From positions 124,001 to 188,000 of the forward strand of contig NZ_JAMFTH010000004.1 in the NCBI RefSeq assembly GCF_024195295.1: DNA of 64,000 bases, in the 5' to 3' direction. How positions within the stretch are numbered: the stretch's first letter is position 1; each line of letters begins with the position of its first letter. The translations under genes and the position numbers were made by a program. Below are positions 1-7,725 of this stretch, one piece after another. Below the pieces are notes generated by a model. That model worked only from the letters and a program-made list of their open reading frames with translations. It did not search any database and had not been told where the DNA came from. The stretch is from Gilvimarinus xylanilyticus (GTDB taxonomy: Bacteria > Pseudomonadota > Gammaproteobacteria > Pseudomonadales > Cellvibrionaceae).

Positions 1-423
1 GCCGCCCATGTCAGCGGCAAAGAAATCGCCAAAGTCATTCGTGCCGCTCTTGCCGACGCCGATATTACCGCTGCCGATATCGCGGCGATTAAACTGCACG
101 GCACCGCGTCGCTGCTAAACGACGAGGCGGAGGCCGCCGCTTTACATCAGGTGTTTGCCACTCTCCCCCAGGGGTTTGCCCTTAAGCCTTATGTAGGCCA
201 TACCCTGGGGGCGTGCGGCGCCCTGGAAACCGCGTTGACCCTGGGCAGCCTGGCCAGAGGAACACTACCGGACAACCCCCGAGCGCTTGGCGATGGCGAG
301 CTGGCCGTGCCTTTACTCAAAGAAAAACGTCCCGCTCAACCTGGTTACTACCTTTTGAATTGCTTTGCCTTTGGCGGTAATAACAATGCTCTGATAATCC
401 GCGATCAGGGAGCTAACGAATGA
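1..423 (+). CDS. Beta-ketoacyl-ACP synthase, C-terminal part (cut by window edge)
   Basis: The reading frame is open from base 1, so only the last 140 residues of a ketosynthase are present. The thiolase-fold C-terminal half is recognisable: HGTAS near residue 33 carries the first active-site His of KAS I/II enzymes, GHTLGACGA near residue 65 carries the second, and NCFAFGGNNNA near the end matches the usual N-S-F-G-F-G-G-T-N-A loop. The active-site Cys lies outside the window. It should catalyse decarboxylative condensation of acyl-ACP with malonyl-ACP. The stop overlaps the ATG of the next gene by 4 bp, so the two are translationally coupled, as ketosynthase/chain-length-factor pairs are. 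A ketosynthase of an aryl polyene-like locus is the best reading; the specific product is inferred. Confidence 0.85.
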   Translation, partial: AAHVSGKEIAKVIRAALADADITAADIAAIKLHGTASLLNDEAEAAALHQVFATLPQGFALKPYVGHTLGACGALETALTLGSLARGTLPDNPRALGDGELAVPLLKEKRPAQPGYYLLNCFAFGGNNNALIIRDQGANE

Positions 424-1262
424 TCTACCTTATCGACAGCTACTCTCTGCTCAACACCATCGCCCCAAACGCCGACGGACTGCCGGATTTAAAAGCCATT
501 ATTCAGCGGTGGCACGGCGAGCGCATTCGGCGTATCGACCGCTACATTCAGCTGTGTGTCGCGGGTGGCTTAAGTTGCGTGGCGGGGCGGTCGCTGCCGG
601 AAAATACCGGAGTCTATTTAGCCAGCCGCAACGGCGCGGTCGCGACCTCGGCGAGAGCCATGAGCAGCATTGAAGCCGACGGCCAGTTGCCCAAGCCTTT
701 ACACTTTGTAAACACACTGGGCAATTCCGCGGGCTTTTACTTAACTCAATTGCTCGGTCTCACCGGCACAGCAGTGGTCTGTTCGGCGGAGCAGTTATCG
801 TTTGAAGCGGCTTTGACCCACGCGTGCCTGGATCTGCAAGCGCGGCAGTGCGACACCGCGCTGGTGGGAAGCTTTGACGAAACGCCTCTCCCTGTGCAGC
901 ACCAACGCCGGCGGTTAAATATCACAGACAGCCAGGCGCCTCTGCTTGAGGGCAGCCACTGGCTTTTGTTATCGCGTCACGCCCAAAACGCTCGGGCAAA
1001 ACTCAGGGCGCCCGAATACACCGAGAGTTTGAGCCAAGCACTACGGCGAGAGGATACGGGTGTGCAACTGGCGTTCTCTCCGAACAAGGCTGAAGCCTCA
1101 AAGCTGCCAGGCAGCCACACTGTTTACAACCCAGTTGAGGGCGCCATCCCTCACGGCAGTTTTTCGGGTGCAGCGCTGGTGGAACAATTGAAACTGCCTT
1201 GCGGCACTCATGTCGCTCGCGAAGGCAAGACCTACTGCACGGTGCGCTGGACATCGGCGTAA
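420..1262 (+). CDS. Ketosynthase-like chain-length-factor type protein
   Basis: A 280-residue protein resembling the N-terminal half of ketosynthases (Pfam Ketoacyl-synt_2 type). Around residues 99-150 it has the NTLGNSAGF and LLGLTGTAVVCS segments that precede the nucleophile elbow in ketosynthases, followed by SFEAALTHA and DTALVGSFDE. I do not see a convincing nucleophilic Cys in the expected SACAS-like position (the text is CSAEQLS), and the C-terminal His motifs are missing. It is therefore probably a non-catalytic partner of the preceding ketosynthase, like the chain-length factors of type II polyketide and aryl polyene systems. The start is fixed by the ATGA overlap with the upstream gene. 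The diguanylate cyclase gene begins 11 bp downstream. Confidence 0.7.
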   Translation: MIYLIDSYSLLNTIAPNADGLPDLKAIIQRWHGERIRRIDRYIQLCVAGGLSCVAGRSLPENTGVYLASRNGAVATSARAMSSIEADGQLPKPLHFVNTLGNSAGFYLTQLLGLTGTAVVCSAEQLSFEAALTHACLDLQARQCDTALVGSFDETPLPVQHQRRRLNITDSQAPLLEGSHWLLLSRHAQNARAKLRAPEYTESLSQALRREDTGVQLAFSPNKAEASKLPGSHTVYNPVEGAIPHGSFSGAALVEQLKLPCGTHVAREGKTYCTVRWTSA

Positions 1263-1273
1263 AGGTTGCACCT

Positions 1274-2902
1274 ATGGACTCTATTGTCACCGCTTTTCAT
1301 TGGACGCCCGCCGTCGCTCTGGCGCTAGCGGTTTGTCTAGGTGTGGGCGGGCTGATTCACTGGACAACCAAACAAAGTCGATTTCCCGGGAAAGCCAGCT
1401 TTGTTGGCACTCACTTGGCAAGCCTTTGGTGGATGCTCGCAGCAGCGGCCGAACTGGCAGCCCTGCCGCCATCAGTAAAAATGTTTTTCGCCGCGATGGC
1501 TTGGCCCGGAATTGTGTTAATGCCGAGTCTCTGGGCCCTGTTTTTATACCAGTACACGCGCAGCGATTATCGCCCCCTGCATCGAGGTGTTTTGTGGCGA
1601 TTAAGTCTAGCCCCTGTCTGCTTTTGGCTGCTGGCGCTAACAAACCCCTGGCATCACGGCTTTTATACTCATGCCAGTGCTCCTATCAACGCCGACTGGG
1701 GCGCCGCTATTAACTACCATCACGGTCCCCTGTTTTATCTTGCCGCCGTCTACGTATACTGCGTTATGCTCGCCAGTATCGCTATGTTAATTAAAGCGAT
1801 TAAACAAACACGCAGTCTGTACCGAAATCATTTTTTGGCCATGTCCGTGGTCACACTTATTCCCTGGGTGGCGAATATTGGCTACGTATTTTTTGACCTT
1901 ACCTTGTTTGGTTTTGATCCTACGCCTTTTACCTTTGCCTTTTCTTTGTCGGCCTTTATCTGGCTGATTCAACAAGCCCGCTTGTTCGATGCCGTACCCT
2001 TGGCGCGTCACCTTCTGCTTGAGGCACTACCCGACCCGGTATTGGTCATCGATAGACGCCAGCGCTTAATCGATGCCAACCCCGCTGCCCTAGCGCTGAG
2101 TCAACCTACGGAACAATGGCAAGCGCAGCCACTGGCGGAGTTGCCGACGCTGGGCTCCCGACTGGCTGAGCTTTTACATGCGACGCCGAAGGAGCAGCAA
2201 CAAACTCTCGAACTGCCAGATCAACGCTTTTACGAAACCCGCATTTTGGCATTGCACAGCGAGGCGGGAAGCCTCTCGGCCCCCATTGGGCAGATGATTT
2301 ACCTGCGCGACATCAGCCACCAACACTTGGCTCAACGTCAACTGACAGAGGCACTGCAATTAAGCGAGCAGCGCCTGGACACCATTTCCCAGTTACATAA
2401 AGAATTGCAGGCTCAAGCGATACGGGACCCCTTAACGGGCCTATACAATCGCCGCTTTCTGGATGAATTTTTTATTCGCGAGCTGGCGAGAGCCAAACGT
2501 GAACACGTACACCTTGCTCTGGCAATGATTGACCTGGATCACTTTAAATCTCTCAATGATCGTTATGGCCATCAAGCAGGCGATGATGTTCTGGCATTTA
2601 CCGCCCATTTTCTAAGCTCAGAATTGCGCGAATCCGATGGCATTTTTCGCATTGGGGGCGAAGAGTTTTTGGTCATATTGCCCGGGCTTAATGCCACACA
2701 GGCGCGAGAACGTCTCAGCTATGTCGGACGGGTGTTTAGTCAAGAGTCGATTTCCACTGGCAAGCACCTATTGCAGGCGAGCTTCTCTGCGGGACTGGCC
2801 GCCTACCCCGAGCAGGGCGAAACACTTGAGGCACTTATTGCCCACGCCGATACAGCACTCTATCGAGCCAAAGCGCTGGGGCGTAACCGCGCCGAAGCTT
2901 AA
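1274..2902 (+). CDS. Membrane-anchored PAS-GGDEF diguanylate cyclase
   Basis: A 542-residue protein. Residues 1 to about 225 hold seven hydrophobic segments resembling the histidine-kinase 7TM sensor region. A PAS-like domain follows (about 235-345, beginning LPDPVLVIDRRQRLIDANP), then a short coiled coil and a GGDEF domain (about 385-542). The catalytic loop reads GGEEF at 461-465, an active variant. RESD at 452-455 sits exactly five residues before it, so the RxxD inhibitory site for product feedback is intact. It should make cyclic-di-GMP from two GTP in response to a membrane or PAS signal. I chose ATG 1274 because an in-frame upstream start at 1199 would lie inside the previous gene. It starts 11 bp after that gene and probably shares its transcript. 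Its end overlaps the opposing gene by 4 bp. Confidence 0.88.
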   Translation: MDSIVTAFHWTPAVALALAVCLGVGGLIHWTTKQSRFPGKASFVGTHLASLWWMLAAAAELAALPPSVKMFFAAMAWPGIVLMPSLWALFLYQYTRSDYRPLHRGVLWRLSLAPVCFWLLALTNPWHHGFYTHASAPINADWGAAINYHHGPLFYLAAVYVYCVMLASIAMLIKAIKQTRSLYRNHFLAMSVVTLIPWVANIGYVFFDLTLFGFDPTPFTFAFSLSAFIWLIQQARLFDAVPLARHLLLEALPDPVLVIDRRQRLIDANPAALALSQPTEQWQAQPLAELPTLGSRLAELLHATPKEQQQTLELPDQRFYETRILALHSEAGSLSAPIGQMIYLRDISHQHLAQRQLTEALQLSEQRLDTISQLHKELQAQAIRDPLTGLYNRRFLDEFFIRELARAKREHVHLALAMIDLDHFKSLNDRYGHQAGDDVLAFTAHFLSSELRESDGIFRIGGEEFLVILPGLNATQARERLSYVGRVFSQESISTGKHLLQASFSAGLAAYPEQGETLEALIAHADTALYRAKALGRNRAEA

Positions 2903-3885
2903 CCCCGATGCCAACGCTTGAGCTGATCCCACACCCCGGCTTCAGCGGCCGCGCTGACACGCAAACGCTCGGCTAAGCCGGCGCGGTCGATAGGCCGATC
3001 ACTTTTACACTCTTTAACCACGGCCACTGCAAACTCGCGCCACAAATCACCCACATCTGTCATCGCCTGAGAGGCCTCAGCCAGGGCATTATCATTCAGC
3101 ATCTGTGCCGCCTCTTGCAAAAAAGACGCGTACACAAAACGAAAACCCGCGCCGCCAGTGCCAATCTCTTCCTGCATTCGCACGATATGCCCCAGGTACA
3201 ATCGTTTATCTTGTTCACTGCCGCGCAAATGCTCGATTTTTTTGGCCATATGGCGAATGCCGCGCACCCCGATCACCGGTAAAGGAGCCCCGGTCATGAC
3301 CTTCATATTTTTGCCAATCGCCTGGCGGATTAAGCGCGGATAATCAATCTCTGATGGCACAGAATCAATGGTGTACATCAAGCCTTTGGGGGCCAATGGG
3401 CCACGCACAAAGCGCGCTTTGTTTAAATCCCGTGGGGCGATTTCCATCAGCTCTTCGAACACCGGGTCACTGATCTGATACACGCCATCGCGCTTGCCGT
3501 ACACCAGTAAATTATGGGCGTTAAAGTGAAAGCGCATTTGCTCGGGAAAGTAAGGCAGGTAGTAAACCGATGTTTGCAATCCCACCAACTGGCCACGCGC
3601 GACACAATCATCCAGTGCCTCGGCCGCATCCATTGGGCTTTTAAAGGTGTGAAATTTAACCCCCACCCCCAAACGCTTACACAAACCCTTGATAATTGCG
3701 CGCGGCGGCAGGCGATAGGCAACCAAGGGTTGGCCACCGATTTTAACAATGGGGATATAAGCAAACGCCAACGCATTGGCCAAGCCAAAGGCCATGGGCT
3801 CACTAATGGACAACCCCTGATGACTGAGCAGCGAGGAAATAACGCCACTCTCACAGTGGGCGGATTGCCGGTGTTGAAAATTCAT
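2899..3885 (-). CDS. BtrH-like acyltransferase (BtrH_N / DUF4872 type)
   Basis: A 328-residue cytosolic protein. The N-terminus (QSAHCESGVISSLLSHQG, then LSISEPMAFGLA) has the Cys and His-containing opening of the BtrH N-terminal domain, a papain-like fold. The rest matches the longer BtrH_N plus DUF4872 layout, including NAHNLLVYGKRDGVYQISDP, where the HN pair could be catalytic. Butirosin BtrH moves an acyl chain from an ACP to an amino group. Here the neighbours are DarA- and DarB-like enzymes, so transfer of an ACP-bound polyene acyl chain to a resorcinol hydroxyl is a reasonable inference, not shown. The start at 3885 overlaps the upstream gene's stop by 4 bp; a longer open frame to 4179 lies over that gene and is not used. 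Confidence 0.72.
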   Translation of the reverse strand: MNFQHRQSAHCESGVISSLLSHQGLSISEPMAFGLANALAFAYIPIVKIGGQPLVAYRLPPRAIIKGLCKRLGVGVKFHTFKSPMDAAEALDDCVARGQLVGLQTSVYYLPYFPEQMRFHFNAHNLLVYGKRDGVYQISDPVFEELMEIAPRDLNKARFVRGPLAPKGLMYTIDSVPSEIDYPRLIRQAIGKNMKVMTGAPLPVIGVRGIRHMAKKIEHLRGSEQDKRLYLGHIVRMQEEIGTGGAGFRFVYASFLQEAAQMLNDNALAEASQAMTDVGDLWREFAVAVVKECKSDRPIDRAGLAERLRVSAAAEAGVWDQLKRWHRG

Positions 3886-4289
3886 GGTCGCTGCTCCGGC
3901 AGTTGGGTGAGTTGTGCGGGGCTTACATCCATGGCCTGGGCGTAGCGGGCCAAAATGGCGGGGCTTAACCGCGCAAACACTCGGGGCGCAAAGTGGCGCT
4001 TCACTCGCCAGCGCCACAGGCCGGTCAATTGAGACAAGAGCACAAGATCCATTCGGCAGTGATGCATATGAAAATACAGAGGCGACTTGCGCCCCGCGTG
4101 CACTTCTTGCCAGGCCTGTCGCGCTCGCTCGCGGTATAGCGCCACGGCATCTAAAGTCGCGGCGGCCTCTACCGCCCAACCACTACTTTGCACACCACAG
4201 TAGCGGCCACTTTCATCCTGCGCATACAAGAGCTTTTTATGCCCGGCGTAGGTCGTACTTTTATCCTGTGGTACTTGATCGGTTCGCAT
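3882..4289 (-). CDS. Uncharacterised 135-residue protein of the DarA/DarB operon
   Basis: I do not recognise a named family. The protein is soluble, with no signal peptide or membrane segment. Visible features are a KKLLYAQDESGRY stretch near residues 18-30, an SSGWAVEAAATLDAV helix near 35-50, two His in FHMHHCRMD near 73-81, a basic Trp-rich stretch (GLWRWRVKRHF) near 90-100, and a C-terminal helix-turn-helix-like segment (ILARYAQAMDVSPAQLTQL). It lies 12 bp after the DarB-like gene and overlaps the BtrH-like gene by 4 bp, so it is translated with them and probably serves the same pathway. A small accessory or regulatory protein is possible; no function can be assigned. Confidence 0.75.
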   Translation of the reverse strand: MRTDQVPQDKSTTYAGHKKLLYAQDESGRYCGVQSSGWAVEAAATLDAVALYRERARQAWQEVHAGRKSPLYFHMHHCRMDLVLLSQLTGLWRWRVKRHFAPRVFARLSPAILARYAQAMDVSPAQLTQLPEQRP

Positions 4290-4301
4290 ACTCTGCTCCG
4301 C

Positions 4302-5450
4302 TTAAACCACTTCCAAAAGCATATACGACACCGAAAACCGACCGCTTTCGGGGACATAGCAGAGTATTTTTTCGCCCTTTTGCAAGCGCCCACTGCGAAA
4401 CAGCTCGTCCAACATAATATAAATGGACGCCGAGCCGGTATTGCCCTTAGTGGATAAATTGGTAAACCAGCGGCTCTGATCTATCGCAAAATTCACCTTG
4501 CGCATACCCTCGTCCAAGCGATCGCGAAAATAGGCCGAAGAGTAATGGGGGATAAAATAATCAACCTGCTCCGGAGTCAGTTGGTGTTGCTTAATAACCT
4601 CGGGCAGGGCCTTTTCCACGGTATAGCGAACGATATTTTCATTGAGTACTTTAACGTCCTGTTTTACCGACATAAAACTCTCAGCGCGGCTTTGCTCGGC
4701 GCTTACCGCCTGCCAGCCCAGCAAGCTTTGATCGCGCTGCTTGCTCGCACCGGCGTACATGCAAACGGGCATTTCCCCGGCGTACGAGCGCAACTCCAGC
4801 CAATGAACCTGTAGCGCGAGCGCGTTAGGCTTCTCCCGTTGCAGCACGCAGGCGCCCGCGCCATCGGAAAGCATCCAGCGCAAAAAATCTTTTTCAAAGG
4901 CAATTTCCGGGTGCTTTTCCAAGGCCTGAATGCGATGGGTCAATTCGGGCAAGAAATTCCCCGCTTTCATACTGTAAGAGGCCGCCTCAGATGCGGCCGC
5001 TACCGCTGTGGAGTGCATGCCGGAGGCGACATTAAGCCAGGCGTATTTAAAAGCGCTCATACCGCTCACACAAATGCCCGACAGATTGGCCACCTCGCAG
5101 GCGGGACTGCCCAGCTCGCCGTGTACCATGGTGCCGTGGCCGGGCATTAACTGATCGGCAATGCTGGTCGCCGCCGCCAGACAGGAAACCTCCTGCAAAG
5201 AAATTTTATTTCCCAGGGCCTTGCGCACCGCCCGCGCACACAACTGCGCATTGGTGTAATTGTGCTCACCGGTTTCGGGGTCAATGGCATAGTAGCGTGT
5301 TTGTATCTGGTTACTGCGCAGCACTAAGCGGCGCGAACGCGACGGCCTTTCCCCCACTTGTCCCAGCAGAGTTTCCATCTGCTCATTGCCGACCGGATTG
5401 TTGGGCAGAAAACTCCCGGTATGGGTAATGTAAACTGGATCTAACGTCAT
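4302..5450 (-). CDS. darB: DarB-like ketosynthase (KAS III family)
   Basis: A 382-residue KAS III type thiolase-fold enzyme, longer than housekeeping FabH (about 320). It opens with VYITHTGSFLPNNPV and a long R-rich LRSNQIQTRYY segment typical of the dialkylresorcinol ketosynthases. The catalytic Cys is C127 in SGICVSGMSA, the His is in DYFIPHYSSA, and the Asn is in TKGNTGSASIY. In the dialkylresorcinol pathway DarB joins two ACP- or CoA-bound acyl units to a diketo product that DarA cyclises. ATG 5450 was chosen because it gives the family N-terminus, lies 7 bp after the DarA-like stop and has GAAGGG upstream. A generic FabH homologue is less likely given the neighbour. Confidence 0.78.
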   Translation of the reverse strand: MTLDPVYITHTGSFLPNNPVGNEQMETLLGQVGERPSRSRRLVLRSNQIQTRYYAIDPETGEHNYTNAQLCARAVRKALGNKISLQEVSCLAAATSIADQLMPGHGTMVHGELGSPACEVANLSGICVSGMSAFKYAWLNVASGMHSTAVAAASEAASYSMKAGNFLPELTHRIQALEKHPEIAFEKDFLRWMLSDGAGACVLQREKPNALALQVHWLELRSYAGEMPVCMYAGASKQRDQSLLGWQAVSAEQSRAESFMSVKQDVKVLNENIVRYTVEKALPEVIKQHQLTPEQVDYFIPHYSSAYFRDRLDEGMRKVNFAIDQSRWFTNLSTKGNTGSASIYIMLDELFRSGRLQKGEKILCYVPESGRFSVSYMLLEVV

Positions 5451-5457
5451 AAAGTAC

Positions 5458-6399
5458 TTACCCTTCGCCCGAGGGCCAGGAATAATATTTTTTTTGCTCA
5501 GCAATGCGTTTTCGCAACAGGGGCTTAAACAGCGTTTTTACGAGCGCGGTCAGGGGTACCACGGTGCCAATCATAAGCACTAAAAAGAGGATATAAAACA
5601 CCGCCAACACCTGCCTTAAGGCCGCATTAGGGCGACCACAAGCCAAAAACAACTTTCCCCATAAATAGAAGCTGCGATTGCCCACCTTTTCGCTGGCGAT
5701 TAACTTGTCATTAATAGTCACCGCTCCCATGCCTTGCCACAGAGTTTCATCCAGGGGCCTGCCCCGGGCAAACGCCTGCTGTATTTTTTCGCCAAAGCGC
5801 TGCGCCGCGGCAACCTCTTGCTCTTTAACGCCGGCCGCCGGAACCAGACCAAACCAGTGGGGCCCCTTGCGGCCGGTTAACACCCATAAGGGGGTGGAGA
5901 AAAAGCTGGCCGCCGAACTCACGCCGTCCGTTAACGCCACATTGCCCACCAAGCGCGCCTGCAACCTGTCCAGGTGGGCTTTAACCTTTTCCTGAGCCTG
6001 CAACCACATATTGCGGCAGGCAATCACCGTGACCACCGGTTTGTCTTTAAGTAACCGGAGCGCCAGCTCACTTTGTAGAAAAGTCGACACCGGAATAGAG
6101 GGCGACAAATACCACACCTGATACGCCAAAATAATCAAATCGTAATCGTCGGCCAGATGGGATGTATCCACACGCAATTGGCAGGGCACCTGATGCGCGG
6201 ACTCGGGAAAAGCGTTGATAAACCGCAACAGTGGCCAGGGAAACGGGTAGGGCTCCACAGGCTGCAGATTGAGAAAGTCCACACTCACGGCGTCGTCTGC
6301 CAGCAGTGGGGCCACTACCGAACGGGCCACCCGCTCCAGCTGCCCACTCTGAGAATAGTGAACTACCAGAACCCGCGATCTGTGTGCTACTTTATCCAA
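5458..6399 (-). CDS. darA: DarA-like dialkylresorcinol-forming enzyme (flavodoxin-like)
   Basis: A 313-residue protein opening with RVLVVHYSQSGQLERVAR, the phosphate-binding loop of flavodoxin-fold proteins, followed by PYPFPWPLLRFINAFPES and LIILAYQVWYLSPSIPV, which I recognise from proteins annotated as dialkylresorcinol condensing enzyme DarA. Near the C-terminus (about 263-290) is one hydrophobic segment (VLAVFYILFLVLMIG) and a basic tail, suggesting membrane attachment. The proposed role is cyclisation/aromatisation of the DarB product to a 2,5-dialkylresorcinol. It is first in a minus-strand operon with the DarB-like, unknown and BtrH-like genes. A 113-bp gap separates it from the divergent gene and must hold the promoter. 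The family call is from remembered sequence, not a search. Confidence 0.72.
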   Translation of the reverse strand: MDKVAHRSRVLVVHYSQSGQLERVARSVVAPLLADDAVSVDFLNLQPVEPYPFPWPLLRFINAFPESAHQVPCQLRVDTSHLADDYDLIILAYQVWYLSPSIPVSTFLQSELALRLLKDKPVVTVIACRNMWLQAQEKVKAHLDRLQARLVGNVALTDGVSSAASFFSTPLWVLTGRKGPHWFGLVPAAGVKEQEVAAAQRFGEKIQQAFARGRPLDETLWQGMGAVTINDKLIASEKVGNRSFYLWGKLFLACGRPNAALRQVLAVFYILFLVLMIGTVVPLTALVKTLFKPLLRKRIAEQKKYYSWPSGEG

Positions 6400-6512
6400 C
6401 CTTTACTCCCAACCCCATGCACTCGGCAATGGCCTCACCAAAATGGGGCGAATTTTAGCACATGTGACTTAGTGCCAGGCAAAGGGCGCCAAGCAAAGAG
6501 AGAAGAGACCAC

Positions 6513-6962
6513 TTGTATATTATCCGATTTATAGCGCCACTAATGATACTGCTATTATTAGTCGACACCCTACAGGCAGAGTCGCCAAGGTTTACTCTAC
6601 AGATAAACGGCAATCAATCGGCGGGCGCCACCCTTTACCTGGCCATTTACCCCGCCGACAGTGACGACTGGCAGGCTGAAGCGCATCAGAACCTGAAACG
6701 TGTGCTGCCTGATACCGAGCAGGTGCAATGGCCGCTTGATCTGCCCGCCGGGCGCTATGCGATTAAAGCCTTTGTCGATCTGAATCACAATGGCCAACTG
6801 GATCGCAAAAACCGCCGCACCCCACTTGAACCCTTTGCCTTTAGCCTGGGGGACGGGCGCGACAAACCCGGCATTAGCTTTAACAAAGCGGTATTTACCC
6901 TGGACGGGGAACACACGACCGCCCGGCTACCACTTCAATACCCTAAACAGCGCGCCCGCTAG
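6513..6962 (+). CDS. Secreted DUF2141-type protein
   Basis: A 149-residue protein with an N-terminal hydrophobic signal (FIAPLMILLLLVDTLQA, cleavage probably after about residue 22). The mature part has the DUF2141 pattern: YLAIYPADSDDW near 42-53, LPAGRYAIKAFVDLNHNGQLD near 77-97, an Asp/Asn-rich loop that looks calcium-binding, and KPGISFNKAVFTL near the end. It is likely a periplasmic or exported immunoglobulin-like domain of unknown function. Members are found near carotenoid or aryl-polyene-like loci, which fits this context, but the role is unknown. Its 3' end overlaps the opposing hotdog gene by 20 bp. Confidence 0.75.
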   Translation: MYIIRFIAPLMILLLLVDTLQAESPRFTLQINGNQSAGATLYLAIYPADSDDWQAEAHQNLKRVLPDTEQVQWPLDLPAGRYAIKAFVDLNHNGQLDRKNRRTPLEPFAFSLGDGRDKPGISFNKAVFTLDGEHTTARLPLQYPKQRAR

Positions 6963-7230
6963 CTTGCAGCCGCACCTGATCGGCCACCTGCAGCACCACC
7001 TTAACAGCGGGCCATTTGCTGTCATCCCAACTCAGGGTGACAGCCTCGCCGGGCAAAACAGGCGCGATAAACTTTACTTTTTTAAGCTCTGCCAGCTCAT
7101 GGCCAGCAAAACGATCGCTAAAACTGGCGTGCACCTGGGCCAGCAAATAGGCGCCGGGCACAATCGCGCCATCCGGAAAGTGCCCCTGGACACAGGGAGA
7201 ATTTTTAGCGACTCGAAATTTATCTGACAT
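6943..7230 (-). CDS. Hotdog-fold 3-hydroxyacyl-ACP dehydratase-like protein (ApeI-like)
   Basis: A short (95-residue) single hotdog protein. VQGHFPDGAIVPGAYLLAQV near residues 14-33 is the FabZ-type active-site helix region with the catalytic His (H17) and a Pro-Gly turn, and LKKVKFIAPVLPGEAVTL near 47-65 is the central beta-sheet. It probably dehydrates 3-hydroxyacyl-ACP intermediates to leave a double bond during polyene chain growth. FabZ is about 145 residues; this shorter size matches the ApeI-like dehydratases of aryl polyene loci. It is divergent from the next dehydratase gene, with 54 bp between them, and convergent with the DUF2141 gene. Confidence 0.7.
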   Translation of the reverse strand: MSDKFRVAKNSPCVQGHFPDGAIVPGAYLLAQVHASFSDRFAGHELAELKKVKFIAPVLPGEAVTLSWDDSKWPAVKVVLQVADQVRLQASGRAV

Positions 7231-7284
7231 GGGTTATCATAGCCTTTTATCTATCATTTTACGGGCAAACGCTGATCGCACTCT

Positions 7285-7725
7285 ATGAGCACTGACTCCC
7301 CTGCCATTGCCGAGCTACTGCCTCACGAACCGCCCATGGTGCTGCTAGATTCTATCATCGCCCACAGCGAGACGGATATTACCTGTATCGCCCATTCCCA
7401 TCTGGACCCGCACAATCCCCTGCGTATCGGCAATACCCTGTCTATTTACGCGGGAATTGAATACGCCGCCCAGGCCATGGCCGCCCACAGTAACCTCTGC
7501 GCAGCGGCGGATCAGCTGCCCCGCCGGGGAGTCGTCGCGGTAGCGTCCAAGCTCCAAGCCCACTACCCAAAGCTCGACAACTTTGCCGTGCCCCTGCAAA
7601 TTGATGTGAATATATTGGTTCGCAACGATACCAATAGCTTGTGTGGCTTTCGCCTTTGCGCGGGCGAGAATGAATTGCTGTGCGGTCAGCTCACGGCCAG
7701 CATCATTGATCCGGCGCGCCCGTGA
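7285..7725 (+). CDS. Hotdog-fold beta-hydroxyacyl-ACP dehydratase (ApeP-like)
   Basis: A 146-residue hotdog protein. The opening IAELLPHEPPMVLLDSI is the conserved substrate-channel strand of ApeP/FabA-like dehydratases, and IYAGIEYAAQAMAAHSNL near 58-75 is the central hotdog helix with the position normally holding the acidic catalytic residue (Glu in GIEYAAQ). VVAVASKLQAHY follows as the next strands. It is expected to act with the shorter hotdog protein in forming conjugated double bonds in the acyl chain. The stop overlaps the GTG start of the phosphopantetheinyl transferase gene by 3 bp, so the two are co-translated. Confidence 0.75.
   Translation: MSTDSPAIAELLPHEPPMVLLDSIIAHSETDITCIAHSHLDPHNPLRIGNTLSIYAGIEYAAQAMAAHSNLCAAADQLPRRGVVAVASKLQAHYPKLDNFAVPLQIDVNILVRNDTNSLCGFRLCAGENELLCGQLTASIIDPARP

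Noticed and set aside
3886-4179. N-terminal extension of the BtrH-like gene
   Set aside because: It overlaps the 135-residue gene in another frame, and the family start is at 3885 with an ATGA overlap.
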